The position numbers and the translations under genes were made by a program. The notes beneath the pieces were generated by a model. It made no database searches, was not told where the DNA came from, and was given only the letters and a program-made list of their open reading frames with translations. Of a DNA stretch of 64,000 nucleotides, positions 25,355-38,718 are shown piece after piece. How positions within the stretch are numbered: position 1 is the stretch's first letter; each line of letters opens with the position of its first letter. This stretch comes from Neckera pumila. Taxonomy: Eukaryota > Streptophyta > Bryopsida > Hypnales > Neckeraceae. Location of the stretch: the NCBI GenBank assembly GCA_963969595.1, contig OZ018409.1, positions 23,862,163-23,926,162 on the forward strand, read 5' to 3'.

Positions 25355-26800
25355 ATTTGGCTCAAAGATGGCCAAAATCTACATAAATGGACTCAACGGA
25401 GTACAAGTGCCAAAAAGGTGGCTACAAGGGTGGGTTTTGAGAGGGAAATGGGTGCCCTTGCATACTTTTCCAAGGCACCCACCCTCCTCTCATTTAATCC
25501 TCAGTAAATTTATCTCTTAGGATTTTCATTCTAAATAAACCTATCTTTTAGGATTTTTACTTTCTATGCTGGCCCTAACTCTAGTGTTTGGAGACTAACT
25601 CCACATCACAAATAAATTGCGCCATTGGAATCAAAAGGCCATTTGTACTCTAAGGAATCTCCCCCTTCTTTTATCTTTGCCAAAAGATTGCAAAAAACTA
25701 GAGCATCTAAGAGAGGTGACTAGTTAAGGTTGGCTAGAAGGTCCAAGGGATTAGGGAAAAAGATCTTTTTTATTTTTACTTTGTTCCAACTTTGTGTACT
25801 TCCGAGACACCGGTCAACTCCACATAAATTCTTCCACGTTGCAAGTTTGGAAGAATCTTGCCGGTTCAGATATGCCCTACTATTAGAATGTCTTTAAATT
25901 TGTCAAGGCTTATTATTAATGTAAAAGACCCTATTCTAATTTTTTGTGAGATTTTACCACAATTTGGAAAATTTCTAGGAATTTTCCATCATAGGTTTGA
26001 ATGGTTGACCATTTGGAAGGGATATTTTTGCAAGTCAAAAAATTCCGAAACTTTTTATGGAGCCTCTCATGAAATTCTACAAAAGATGAGCAAGCTCATA
26101 TTTTGACTTTGCACCTTCAAGGAAGGGGGATAAAATTTTGCCTTCTCGATAAAGCATCAATAATTGAGGAATCTTTCACATACAAGAGAAATTTGACAAA
26201 CCAATTTTGCTTTTGATCCCCTGGCATGATCCTAACTCTAGATCACCTTTTTCTAGCTATAGATTCCTCCACAAGCCCACTTTGAGGTAGTAACTCTTGA
26301 AGGCTAACATTTGGGCTTTCTACTATTTCATCGATAAAATGAGGAAATTGAAACCTCTCTCTTGGAACTGATCTAAGGATTTCATGAGACTTTCCTCAGA
26401 CCAACTCAGGCATAATAAGTCACATGCATAGTAATTTTAGGCTAGTTGGAAAAATATCGCCCAAATCCTTTAACCTCTCCCAATTCCTAGGTTCTACCAT
26501 ATGTACAGGTGGTTATTTGGGGTATTCTAAGGATAGTACTTTATTCTAGACCAAATGCTATATTGGCATGTAACATACCTAATTTGGGTTTACACTCTTT
26601 TTTGGGCTTTTTGTTTATAATTATAACTTAAATTGCAAAATTCAAAAAACAAAACAAAACAATGAGTCCCAAGTGACAAATTGGAAGCTCCCAGGTGCCG
26701 ATTAGGTTTGTGTTGGTAACTGCGAGTTGGTGAGGCTCTCATTAGGCCGGTGCTTGCAATTTGGAAATTACCCACTATTGAGAGTGCTAGTACGAGCCCC
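25355..26800. other. AT-rich intergenic DNA, no gene seen
   Basis: It contains several CT-rich stretches. The 82-codon open frame near 25858-26106 has no recognisable features. Confidence 0.5.
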
Positions 26801-27830
26801 GGCCTCAAGTCAGCTGTGTATTTCGTTCTTTAGTGTTATGAGATGAGATGATTAGCGAGTATGGAATGGAAGTTGTGCCCTAAATTGGTGATGGTGCAGT
26901 GAGTGTTGCAGTTGGTGAAGTATGATGTGAACTCTAAATTGTAAACAGTGAATTGATCACCATTTGGTTGATACAGAAAGAAATCTTCTCAGCCGAATTG
27001 GTGTATCAGTGCTGTGTATGTGGTTGTATGTGGTGTCAAAACTGACTAAACTTGTGTTATAAGCTGCGAGTTCCAATTGAAATGTGAGTTCCAATTGAAA
27101 TGTGTGTGTGAGGTGCGTACTTGCTGTCTTGAGGAAACAAGTGTCAGAGTTTGATGAAGCAAATTTGATTTTCCTAATTGGCTATTTATGCTGTGTTGAA
27201 TCTTGTGTGTGAAAGTATTATGTGAAGAATTTCAATCAGTGTTGGAATCATTAAATTGTGAAACATGTAGGTGACAATTGTTGTGTGAACGAAGAAAAGT
27301 ATACTTTGATCGATGAATATGTCTAAGTTACAGAATGGAGTCTGTGGGTCTAGTCAAATATGAGAAGTAATTTTGAGTGCAGCTAGATGGTTTGAAAGTG
27401 CATATTGCGACATTGCGTATGTATGTTTTGAATGCCGAGTTCTGAGAGGGTATGTCACTAAATTCTCTACCAATTTGGAAGTGAGACGTGTCAAGTAAAG
27501 CTTGAATCTTGTCCTGTGTATGGTTCCAAATTGGTTTGAGTCAAGTGTGAATTTCCTGTGTTGCTTCATTGTGTGTAAGTTAATTGAAGATCTGTGAATG
27601 TGAGAATTAATTCCCAAGTAATATATGTAAGTGATGGAAACAGTCGAAATTAAGAGGAGAGATTCCAAATTGGCGAGTAAAGAGTGTCAGTTCTGTAACT
27701 GTTAAAATTATGTCAAAGTAATAAGCTGTGAAGCAAAGGATTTGGCAACCAAATTGCCAAGTGAAGATTTGGCGGTTTCTTGAAAAGGAGACAAATCCAA
27801 GTTGTAGGTGATAAGTCGAAGTCTGAAGCT
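26800..27830. other. G/T-skewed low-complexity stretch
   Basis: About 1 kb in which the plus strand is strongly enriched in GTG, TGTG, GTGAA and AATTG words and poor in C. It looks like a slowly scrambled tandem repeat or a skewed non-coding transcription unit. No open frame on the plus strand is protein-like; minus-strand frames arise from the skew. Confidence 0.4.
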
Positions 27831-27841
27831 GAAGAGCAGCA

Positions 27842-28148
27842 TTTTTTTTTTTTAAACAAATGAAACGGAATTTCATTGCAAAAAAATAGAATACAACACC
27901 ACCAGCCACAAGGGCCTGGAGGGACAGGCACAACAACAGACAGACAAACAGCATCACACCAGACAAGCGAGCAGGGAGCAGAAGCCGGGGCACATCGCAG
28001 GGGGCGGTTGAAGACTGCACGTGGCTTACAAGAGGCTTGAGCAGCGACGTCACGACGGGAAGGCTCATGGAGGTTGGAACACAAAGCCGGCTTGGGGCCC
28101 GGACAGCGCCCACCAAGTTGCTTGGCCTCCATCACGGCAAAGAGATCG
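27842..28148 (-). mobile_element. Short poly(A) retroposon with 11-bp target duplication
   Basis: A 307-bp GC-rich insert on the minus strand ends in GCAATGAAATTCCGTTTCAT then TTGTTT and a run of about 13 A. It is flanked by the perfect direct repeat GAAGAGCAGCA (27831-27841 and 28149-28159). The poly(A) tail and 11-bp duplication are hallmarks of target-primed reverse transcription. It may be a SINE or the 5'-truncated 3' end of a LINE; a weak B-box-like GTTCCAACC is present. The contrast in base composition with its surroundings suggests recent insertion. Confidence 0.85.
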
Positions 28149-28235
28149 GAAGAGCAGCACTTGAGTTGGCTAAGTTCCAATATTTGCTTTGGAGATAAGA
28201 TAAAAGAAAAAATATATACAAAGATAAAAAGATTT

Positions 28236-28375
<140 letters not shown>

Positions 28376-28379
28376 TGAT

Positions 28380-30021
<1,642 letters not shown>

Positions 30022-30344
30022 TAATATCAAAATAATCTACTTTCAAATAAAAAGATTGTAAGAAAGTCAAATGATTTAGAGTTAGCTTTACAAAATTTTA
30101 ATAAAAATAAAGAAACAAATAGACATTTTGGACATAACTTTTGGATTTTGTCAAAAAAGAACTACCTGTTTGAAGTTCAAATTTTTCCCCATATGAATCC
30201 AAATTTGATGTCTCCACTAAATAAATTTTATCTTATATAAATATAAAACCTCAAAAACTTCTAATCTTTAAAGCATACAATAGTTCAATTCCAAAATATG
30301 AAAAGTAGAACATCCATTCTTTATATTCAAATATTGAAAATTCA

Positions 30345-30835
30345 TTCATCACTTAGTTATGAATGAAAGCTAGACTTGAAGCTAAAGGGTACAATGTTCA
30401 AGATTGATGGCTAGAAGAGTATCATTTGTCCTCATTTTGAAGGCAAGTCTTGGTCCTTTGGAACTCCCATTGATAGGTTTTTGTATTGACAACAATGACT
30501 TAATCTTTATTAAATAAAAGAATTTAGTTACTATTCAAAGATCTTTGTAGATAGAATGGTTACAAATATTTTTAATACAAACTCATTTTTAGTCATCAAA
30601 AAATAGATGGGTGTCATTGAGAAAAAGATGTACTTTAGTTTCATGACATAAACCTTCAATTGATCATGGGTGAAAGAAAGAGAGTACGATGATTAAGTTT
30701 GAAGGCTCTAATTGTGCCATTTGTCTTTTGATTGATGACATGAAGGTAATGGTAGGCTTTTGGATCTCCCACTAGGGTGGATTTTTTGAATTGACAACAA
30801 TGATTTCACCCTTATCAAAATATAAGAAGTTGATT
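30345..30835. repeat. Diverged two-copy duplication, period about 310-320 bp
   Basis: The sequence GATTGATGGC..., CATTTGTC, GGAACTCCCA.T..GG, TTGACAACAATGA and CTTATTAAA near 30350-30530 is repeated in diverged form near 30665-30830. Non-coding and old. Confidence 0.5.
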
Positions 30836-31913
30836 ACAACTTAAAGATTCAGTGAATAAAACTTAAAGTTTTCTACTTAGCAACAAAGTTTTTAATGATT
30901 AGATTTTTTAGTAATTAAAAAATAGGAATGGATGGCCTTTATAATAAATCTATGTTCAAGTTAAATAGTAGAGATGAAATGTGAGAGATCCAAGTTTGAG
31001 AAATTTAGGTCAACTAAGGTTATCGAGGAAAGGCAAGACTATGGTTGACAATATCTTTTGTGGGTTTGGTTGACAATATTTTTTAAACCCTAAATGCCTA
31101 CACCCTTTTATGAGATTTGAAGATTTGGAGAATTGCAAAGATGCAATATAAAAGGCATCTAAAAAGAAATATATTGAACTGAACTGCCTAGGTATAGAAG
31201 TTGCACAATAAGAATTATAAATTCCATCCACATGGTATTACAGATAGATCTACGAGTGAGCCTCTCACAAAGTTTTTTGTCTAGAAGTAAAAAATTAATA
31301 TTAAAAATTCTACATTGACAATCTATGAATGAAATTGATTGAGACAAGTTGAAATATATTACTCTAAATGTAGTGTTTTTTAGAGCTCTTTTGGTTGCTT
31401 CATTTAATGAGTTGATTTTTTCAATGTAGGTCATGTAAATGACTTCAGTTTCTTTTAAGCTTAACTTGACAAACAAATCTGCATTCCATGTTGAATTTCT
31501 ACTCCAATTATTTTATTTTATTTTTAACCTTACAATTGAATATTTTATTTTGGTTACAAATTCAATAACTTTTACCATGAGGTTGTGAAATTTTTTAATT
31601 TTAAAACAGGGATTAGTTTCATCCACCATAATGTTCTTCATTGCATTTTACATTTATGGTTAATAGATTGGAGTGCTTTATCATATTTTGTAATTGTTTT
31701 AAATCATCTATATAATTACTTAAAAAAATTCCAAACTATCAAGTTTTTGCCAATTGTTGTATTAAAAAAGTCAATAAGCTCAATGCTGGTGGAAGAACCA
31801 ATGTTTAACTTTGGGCTGTGTTTTAAGCAATAAAAGTCCACATCTCAAGCTATCAAATCTTGTAAAATTTTCATGCTTATGTATAAATAATCTCTTTCTA
31901 GGAGGTCAATTTC

Positions 31914-32646
31914 GGGTCGTTGCATAAATGACCTTCCGTTTTTGTTCCACTTTGGCCGTTTTCAGCCATTTCTTTGGGAGTACTGTAAAAATAGAAAAAT
32001 ATTTTAAAAAAATTATGAAAAATATGTGGAATGTATACACCTATAAGAAGAAGGTACCCTATGAAGGAAAAGCAAAAAAAATAAATCTTTAAATAGGAGA
32101 ACTAGAAAAGTGCAGAATCGCAAGAAAATACATACTTTGACATATTAATTTGTAAAAAATAGGAAAATTAATTTGAAAAACAATTGAAAAATGCCATTTG
32201 AGAAGACTTTATAGTAAAGAGATTTCACCAAAAAGATGATCCTAAAACTGTCTTCAATGTTCAGAATTGCATGCACAAGGGAGCCCTCTTTGCATGGACG
32301 TAGAGGATATAAAATAAAATATTCTTTAATGCCCCTTGGTAGAAATATGAGTTCCTACTATGGGAATAGACCATAGAAATTTCAGCTCCAAATCATTAAA
32401 TTTGGGAACTCCTTACGTAGTAAAAACCTAAAATTCAAAATGTGTCAAATTAGTTTAAACGATTTTTAAATATAAAATGATTTCTGAAAATTTCTGAAAA
32501 ATATGAGATATAATTAAACTCATAAGAAGACTTTCAACTAAAAATTTCAAGTTCATACGAGTCATGCTTCTAAAGTTATTGCAAAATGAAGCTTTGGCAC
32601 TGCAATTGTGACAATGTTTCAGTACCGGTCTTTCATGCAATCACCC
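31914..32646. mobile_element. GGGTC-ended element, copy 1 (TTTC duplication)
   Basis: The 733-bp element starts GGGTCGTTGCATAAATGACC and ends TTTCATGCAATCACCC. It is flanked by a perfect 4-bp TTTC duplication (31910-31913, 32647-32650). It aligns along its length with the inverted copy at 59538-60279, including AAAATATTTTATTTT-type tracts, CAAAGAGGGCTC/C and the GGAACTC word. No transposase frame. Confidence 0.8.
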
Positions 32647-32650
32647 TTTC

Positions 32651-34500
32651 AACTTTTATGTTTGCAAACATAGTAATGTGCATTCAAGATTTGACAAGTT
32701 AAAAGACAAAATTTCACAATGATGGCAAGGGAAGGAAGATGACTTATTTAGAAAAGACTATGGTTGTTGTACCGAGCAAGTATGCATCGTTTGTACCATT
32801 TGTTGTCAAAGCCTCCTAATTATGATGCCCAATTGACTAATTTTAATGCTTGAATTCCCCAGCATGTCCCATTCACATAGGCCAGTTGCAACATCTGAGG
32901 TACAACACTGTAGCGTATAACATCTTACATTTTGGAGAGCATTTATTTATTTAATTTATAGGCAATTTTAGAAGGCATTTAACCAACCTTTTTATTTCTC
33001 CATATGCTAAACTGGCTACATAGAATAATAGGACAAACCATTTATTTCCACATTCAACAATATTTTGGATAGAAAATAATTCTATTTTACATTTTGCCCT
33101 TACTGTCTTTTAGATTAGGCAATTTCTTTTGACAAAAATTGAAGACATTTTGGCAATCTAATATTGAGATTTTGATTGATTTTTGTCAAAGTACCTTTAA
33201 TTGGTGCAATCTAGCACTAAAAGCCTCTTAAAGAGTAGCATATTACTTTGCAAGTTCTTACTGCTCACACATAGGGTTTATAGCAAATTTCAACTTTAAA
33301 GAATTTAGTGTAAATGTGCTCTTAAGAAATTAGCTTACAAAATAAAGAAATCCTTCCAAAGCACTAGGTCTATAATGTTACATTTCAATCTACTACAACA
33401 AACTTCATCCCCAAATTGACATGGCCCACTAATATGGGCAATATGAAAAAGATTTAAAAAAAAATACTTGATCAAATAGTTGATTCTAACATCTTCTGAA
33501 ATTGAAAATATACAACTTTTTTTAGTAAATTTTACATAAAAAATTAATAACAATTTCTATATTTCAAAGTTTCAATCAATCATGTTGAAGTTTTTATCAA
33601 ACCTCCATATTGTTGATGACTATCTATAAAAATTTATAAATTAGACAATGTGATATTTCAAGTGAGGACTTTCAAGGATTAAGGGACATGATAAGTAGTT
33701 ATGGCTTAGTTTCCTTGTCCATTTCATTGATTTTGATTGTAAATCTCTAATAATGAAGAAATATTTTTGTGAATCAATTTTCAGAGAATATCTCTATGTA
33801 TATATGTATATTTTAAATATAATTAAGTCTATACATGGAGTTGAAAATAAAACATATTCTTTTTTTTCTAAATTCAAAAATTTCCTTGCAAAGATTAATA
33901 GTAGAGTGGGTTTATTTCCAATATATTTAGTGAAGATTAGAAAAAGAGAAAAATTCCCAAAATTCAAAATTTAATTACTTTAGAATATACTAAATTTGTG
34001 CTACCTAGGGTTGTGTTATTTATTTTCTAATCTACGAAGTGTATGAAGCATTATATTTTACGCACATCCTAGTTGATAAATTAATTGTAATTATAGAATA
34101 TTTCAATATTAGAATGAAGTTTGAGCGTCCCTTCATGTGAGACTGTGAGCTTGTATAGTTTGTCGTTTTTCAATATCTCTTCACCATCAAATATAGCAAC
34201 TCTACAAATTAGATTTCATCATTCCTCCTCACTAATTAACTAGTGGAACTTTGCAATGTGGGTTTCCAACCCCCCTTAGCCTTGAGATAGTACCACATTG
34301 TTTTCTTCTCTTTAATCATCCCATTGTGTGTGCTAGTGCAACTTTCTACTCTGTCACTTTCTACAATCTATTATTGCCGCTTTCACCCAATATAAGGATG
34401 TTTTGGCATCTACTATAGCCCTAAGCATATTGGGCATTCTTTGCCATCAAATAGTATCATTGAAACATTATTTCCGGACCCTCTACATGGCCGTTATGGT
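32651..34500. other. AT-rich intergenic DNA, no gene seen
   Basis: Open frames are short and biased toward Phe/Ile/Lys as expected from composition. Nothing else is supportable. Confidence 0.5.
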
Positions 34501-34599
34501 TTTGGCAAATGTACAATTACAATGAGTTGTTTTTTTTAATTTATTTTTTATTGTTTTAAATAAGATTTTTTTGAAAAATAAAATGAAATTTTAATCGGA

Positions 34600-34733
34600 A
34601 TTCCAATGGGGCACCTTGATTGACTGCTCACCTTATAGATTGCTTGACAACATTTTTGGATTGACGTTTTTACTAAATGCACATTCTCATGCATCAATTC
34701 AGCCCTGTACAGGGCTGAAATTTTTTCTATTAG
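34600..34733. mobile_element. CATTAG-family MITE, partial copy
   Basis: Only the right half is clear: CTTGACAACATTTTTG, AATGCACATT and then a perfect 18-bp palindrome CAGCCCTGTACAGGGCTG (34700-34717) running into AAATTTTTTCTATTAG. The same order is found in the copy at 37173-37368. The left half is eroded. Confidence 0.55.
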
Positions 34734-34804
34734 TTTATACAATTGTGACTCTTGAAGCTACAATGAATCAAAGAATGTGAGCTCTTGAATTGGCACTCTA
34801 GTCT

Positions 34805-34826
34805 CATTTTTTTTTTTTTTTTTTTA
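34805..34826. repeat. Poly(T) run
   Basis: About 20 consecutive T. Possibly the poly(A) tail of an eroded minus-strand retroposon, but no duplication was found. Confidence 0.8.
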
Positions 34827-35110
34827 GTTGTAGTAGAAAATGTAGGAAAAAAATAATAAAAAGAGTGTTTTAACTTTAATTAGTAGAGGTCCCTATTAAT
34901 ATGGCAATTTGTCCTTGTAGAAGCTTGGAGTGCCTAAAATACTCCAATTCTTTGATTTTAGGATCTAATTCAGTGTCTGAATGATGTTCGGGGTCCGAGA
35001 AATAGCCAAGCTTAACTATTGCAAGATTCTTGTTAGAAACTAAAATTGCACATACAAGTGCATGTGACAAATTTGACTAAAATAAGAATCTATATTATAC
35101 AATAGAGAGT

Positions 35111-35416
35111 CATTAAAAAAAGTTTCAGCCTGAAAGAGGTCGCTTGTGTTTGATTTTCGGCACCCCTGTAGTGCAAATATAGAAAAAAAATAAAAAAACA
35201 TTTTTTTTGAAAAGAAAAATTTAAAACTAAAAAAATTTAAAAATTTAAATTTAAAAAAACAACATCTGATTTGACATGGTGCTAACATGTGGCACTAGGA
35301 GTGCCACGTCAAATTCCAAAAAAATTATTAAAAAATAAAATTTGGTAATTTTTTCTATAATTGCACCGCTGCCATAGAGACTCACAGCCTCTTTGAGGCC
35401 TGAAGTTTTCCTAATG
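35111..35416. mobile_element. CATTAG-family MITE, copy 3
   Basis: 306 bp, from CATTAAAAAAAGTTTCAGCC to a right end that reads CATTAGGAAAACTTCAGGCC when reverse-complemented. Interior signature matches copy 2: TTTTCGGCACCCC...GTGCAAAT, GTGGCACTAGGAGTGCCACGTCAA and ATAATTGCACC. Copies 2 and 3 are the closest pair. Confidence 0.85.
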
Positions 35417-35419
35417 GTT

Positions 35420-37100
35420 TTAGAAGTACTAGTAGTAAATTCAATCAGACGTCACCATCTAAATTGACAAAGTCTAAGAAAGTTAGCCCTTACACTTTAC
35501 TAATAATATTATTAATAATACGAGATGAAATTTCAAGCACTACAAAGAACAACACCATTGAAGATTAAAAAGACTCTTTTTAGCATAAAAACATGCCAAG
35601 ATTTCAATGGCAAAACTGGTTCATCAAAATTACCTTCCAATTTGAAGGTTCTTTTTTCAAATGAGATTTGAAGGAGGTAATTAATTTAGTCCTTTTGACA
35701 AATAATTAAAAATTATACTATAAGCTTGCACTTAGTATTTGGATGCTTTTTAGAAGTTATCCAAAAAAATTTGGATTTTTCAAATTGCAGAAGATGACTC
35801 TATAGGAAGTCAATTACTTTTTACCAATGATCAAAAAATTCATAAAAATATCTATGGGGCGGTATAACTATAATAAGAATTAGGATAGAATATTTTGTGA
35901 TAAAAATTGCTCCAACAAGTTCCTAGGCATATTGACAAGATTGCTAGCAGGCAAGCCTATGAGCTTATGAGCGGGAATTTTTTTTAGTGCAGAATTAGAT
36001 GAAGGACCTATGTTTTTAGGTGCGTTCTATATTTCAAGAAATGTGAGATCATTTCCTTCAAATTTAAGGCACTTCTCTAAAAAAAATTTGAAATGTTATT
36101 TGCAATAATCAAATTTGGTCATTTTTGAATGAAATTACCTCAGGGGTGCATCCGTTAAAAAACTAAAGATACAGGTTTAGAATAAATCGGGTAACTAATA
36201 GTTCGGTATTATTTATTGTCTATCATTTATTTTGCACTTTAGCAATTTATGTAAATTTTTAAATTTGGGTCATTAGAAAAAGATATATATTAAATGCAAT
36301 TCTCAATTGCCACAAATACACATGCTATATTAGTTCAACTTCTTGCATTATTCACAATCATAGAATTTGGTGTACGGTTTAGGATTATAAATTAAAGGGC
36401 TTCTTAAACCCTTAGCGCTCCAACATGTACAAATCCTTATCTAAATTTACAAAGCTCCAAAAATTATTAAACAACTTTGGTTAAATGCCAATTCCATTTG
36501 CCTTTCTAATAATTTTAGGGAAACTGAACGAGTGCTTGAAGGTATTGACAAAAATGCTATATTTCAAGCCTATTTTCTAGAGAACAATAATGCTTGTAAA
36601 AACAACAAATAAAGGCTACAAATGCAAGCCCTAGCTAAAAAGAGAACATTCTAGTAGTTGTGCAATTTCAAAGCATTGTTGTCATGTAGCCAAAAAGCAT
36701 TCACAAGTGTACACTGAGATAGAAACTGAAGTCCAATTTGTGAGAAAATTAGCATGTAAAAAAGCAAGTCAAATAATAAATGTGGTTCAAGAACTTAGGC
36801 AAGTTCAACGTACCATCATCGAGTCAGCTGAATGTAAGAATTTAGATAATTATGTATAAACCAAGTCAAAAAAACTCTTATGGTTGTCTAGACATGTAAT
36901 GGATAGATCCAAAAACTTTTTAATTAGTATATTATAGGATTATGAATCCAAGCCTCATAAAAAAATAATACAAGTCAATTGAAATGCTCTATAAGGTAAT
37001 TCACCAGTACCTACCTATTGTTCTATACAACAGAAATTCAATTGTGCTTAATAAAAGTCTAGACTAATGTCATGACCTTCTAATAGATGAATGCATTGAT
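35420..37100. other. AT-rich intergenic DNA, no gene seen
   Basis: It includes a possible eroded relative of the 24453-25351 element near 36405-36520. No gene or RNA is supportable. Confidence 0.45.
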
Positions 37101-37119
37101 AGATGAAAGATTTGATGAT

Positions 37120-37465
37120 GACTATATCATGACTTTTGTCATGACCAGGGATAGATGAATGATGACTGGTTACATTACATAAAGTTTGAGCCCTGTGAAG
37201 GGCCGTTTGACAAGCCACCGAATGTGCAAATCTAGAGAAAAAAAATTTATTTATTTTTTAGTTCCAGATCTGTGTGGCATACACCTTGACAACATTTTTG
37301 AGAATTTTGTAAATGCACATTTTACTGTAGCTGCAACGGCCCGCAGCAGGGGCTAGATTCTTCTAATGTGACGACCAAAGATGGATGAATGATGATTGGT
37401 CAAGATGACCAGGGATGAATGAATGATGACTGGTCAAGATGACCAGGGATGGATCAATGCATTGA
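37120..37465. repeat. Tandem repeat of about 33-36 bp, interrupted by a MITE
   Basis: The unit ATGACCAGGGATGGATGAAT followed by GATGACTGGTCAAG occurs about four times. The MITE at 37173-37368 sits between GATGACTGGT and GACCAAAGATGG, that is, inside one unit. Confidence 0.75.
37173..37368. mobile_element. CATTAG-family MITE, short copy 4
   Basis: 196 bp, with ends CATTACATAAAGTTTGAGCC and, reverse-complemented, CATTAGAAGAATCTAGCCCC. GGGCCGTT follows in both arms. It is inserted into a tandem repeat, so the pre-insertion site can be inferred from neighbouring units. Confidence 0.7.
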
Positions 37466-37547
37466 TGGATAATTAAGTCATGATGTAGTGTAAATTAGTG
37501 GATAAGGAAAAATTAATTGGAGATAGATATCTCCCGATGATGGATTT

Positions 37548-37700
37548 ATGCACTGGAGTTAGGCAACTCCAGTTGGATGACAAGTGCACTGGATAGACCC
37601 AAATGATGGATTTGAAAAGTAGAGTTAGACAACTCCACTTGGATGACAAGTGTACTGGAACTTGGAGTTAGACAACTTCAAGTAGAAGATCAAGATCGAA
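37548..37700. repeat. Tandem repeat, GGAGTTAGACAACTCC units
   Basis: Three diverged units of GGAGTTAG(G/A)CAACTCCA followed by TTGGATGACAAGTG(C/T)ACTGGA, at about 37556, 37620 and 37675. The first 16 bases of the unit are themselves palindromic (GGAGTT...AACTCC). Non-coding. Confidence 0.75.
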
Positions 37701-38035
37701 TGAGATAGGAATTAATACTTTGAATACTTCTAAGTATGACTAAGACTATTACTTTAGTGGATGGTTCTTGATAGAACCAAAGATAAAAAAGCTAAAGATA
37801 GAAAAAAAGATCAAGTCTGTCAAAAAGACAATTAGTCTTTAGTTGATATATAAGATAGAGATCAGGGGTCAAGATTGTCGGGGGTGAGAAGGCTCTCTTT
37901 TGACAAGGGATGATCTCGCTCTTTGGTTGGGTGGTTTGAGCTCTTGTGAAATGTTTTTGTTAATAAATACATTTATGTCTTTATTTTGCTTCTATTACTA
38001 TTTAAAGTTGCGGATTGTGGGAGGTATATATTAGC

Positions 38036-38245
38036 TAAATATAGCACATATTCAATTTTGCTTGATAAACGTCTGGGCTAAATACAACAGACCTAATGTA
38101 ATTGTTAAATACAACACATAATTAATTAGGCTTAGTAAAAGTCTAGGCTAATTACAATAGAACTCATGTGATTGATAAATACAATACATAATCAATTGGG
38201 ATTAACAAAAGGCTGGGCTCAATACAGCATAGACTATATGTGAGA
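38036..38245. repeat. 70-bp tandem repeat, three units
   Basis: TAAATATAGCACATA (38036), TAAATACAACACATA (38106) and TAAATACAATACATA (38176) begin three units spaced exactly 70 bp apart. A related single unit occurs near 37027. Non-coding. Confidence 0.8.
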
Positions 38246-38375
38246 CTAATGACAGTCTTTCAATTCTCAAAGCTAGAGTGGTATGCGAGTTAGATCATCA
38301 AAGCTTAAAGAATCTAAAATAAAAGGACAATACATTTCTAAAATATATGTAGGACTGAATGCCAATCCTTAACAC

Positions 38376-38718
38376 CATTAGAGAAAATTTCAAGCCTTTA
38401 GAGGACTGCTCCACAGCCCTCCAAGGTGCCTTGAAATTTACTTTTTTTTTGCTCAAAAATTTGTTTTTCCGCCTAACTGAAACTGCAGCAGTAATGGCGC
38501 AGAAACCTAAAATTCCAAATAGAAAATTATTATTATTATTTTTTAATCTTAAGAAAATATTAAAAAAAAAAATTCTGCAAAATCTGACTACTTTGGCAAG
38601 TAGTCATAGACTTTGACTGCTTACCAAAAGTACTTTTTGAAGTTGATAGGCCATGCAAGAAATAGCATGGCATGTCAACTTTGAACGGCCCTCCAAAGGG
38701 TTGAAATTTTCTCTAATG
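38376..38718. mobile_element. CATTAG-family MITE, copy 5
   Basis: 343 bp. Ends CATTAGAGAAAATTTCAAGC and, reverse-complemented, CATTAGAGAAAATTTCAACC are nearly identical. The interior is close to the copy inside the gene at 55764-56070: both share GCCCTCCAAGGT, CTGCAGCAG(T/A)..TGGCGC and a TGACTAC/GTAGTCA hairpin. A second nested hairpin (AGTTGA..GCCATGC / GCATGGC..TCAACT) lies near 38640-38685. Confidence 0.85.

Noticed and set aside
25858..26106. 82-codon plus-strand frame
   Set aside because: The frame looks somewhat protein-like, but no start context, family motif or continuation was seen.
27607..28180. Two long overlapping minus-strand frames
   Set aside because: They lie over a poly(A) retroposon and its flank; neither frame continues beyond the element as a protein.
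36120..38250. Short repeats in this part as a CRISPR array
   Set aside because: The 33-70 bp repeats are directly adjacent or imperfect, lack unique spacers, and the genome is eukaryotic.
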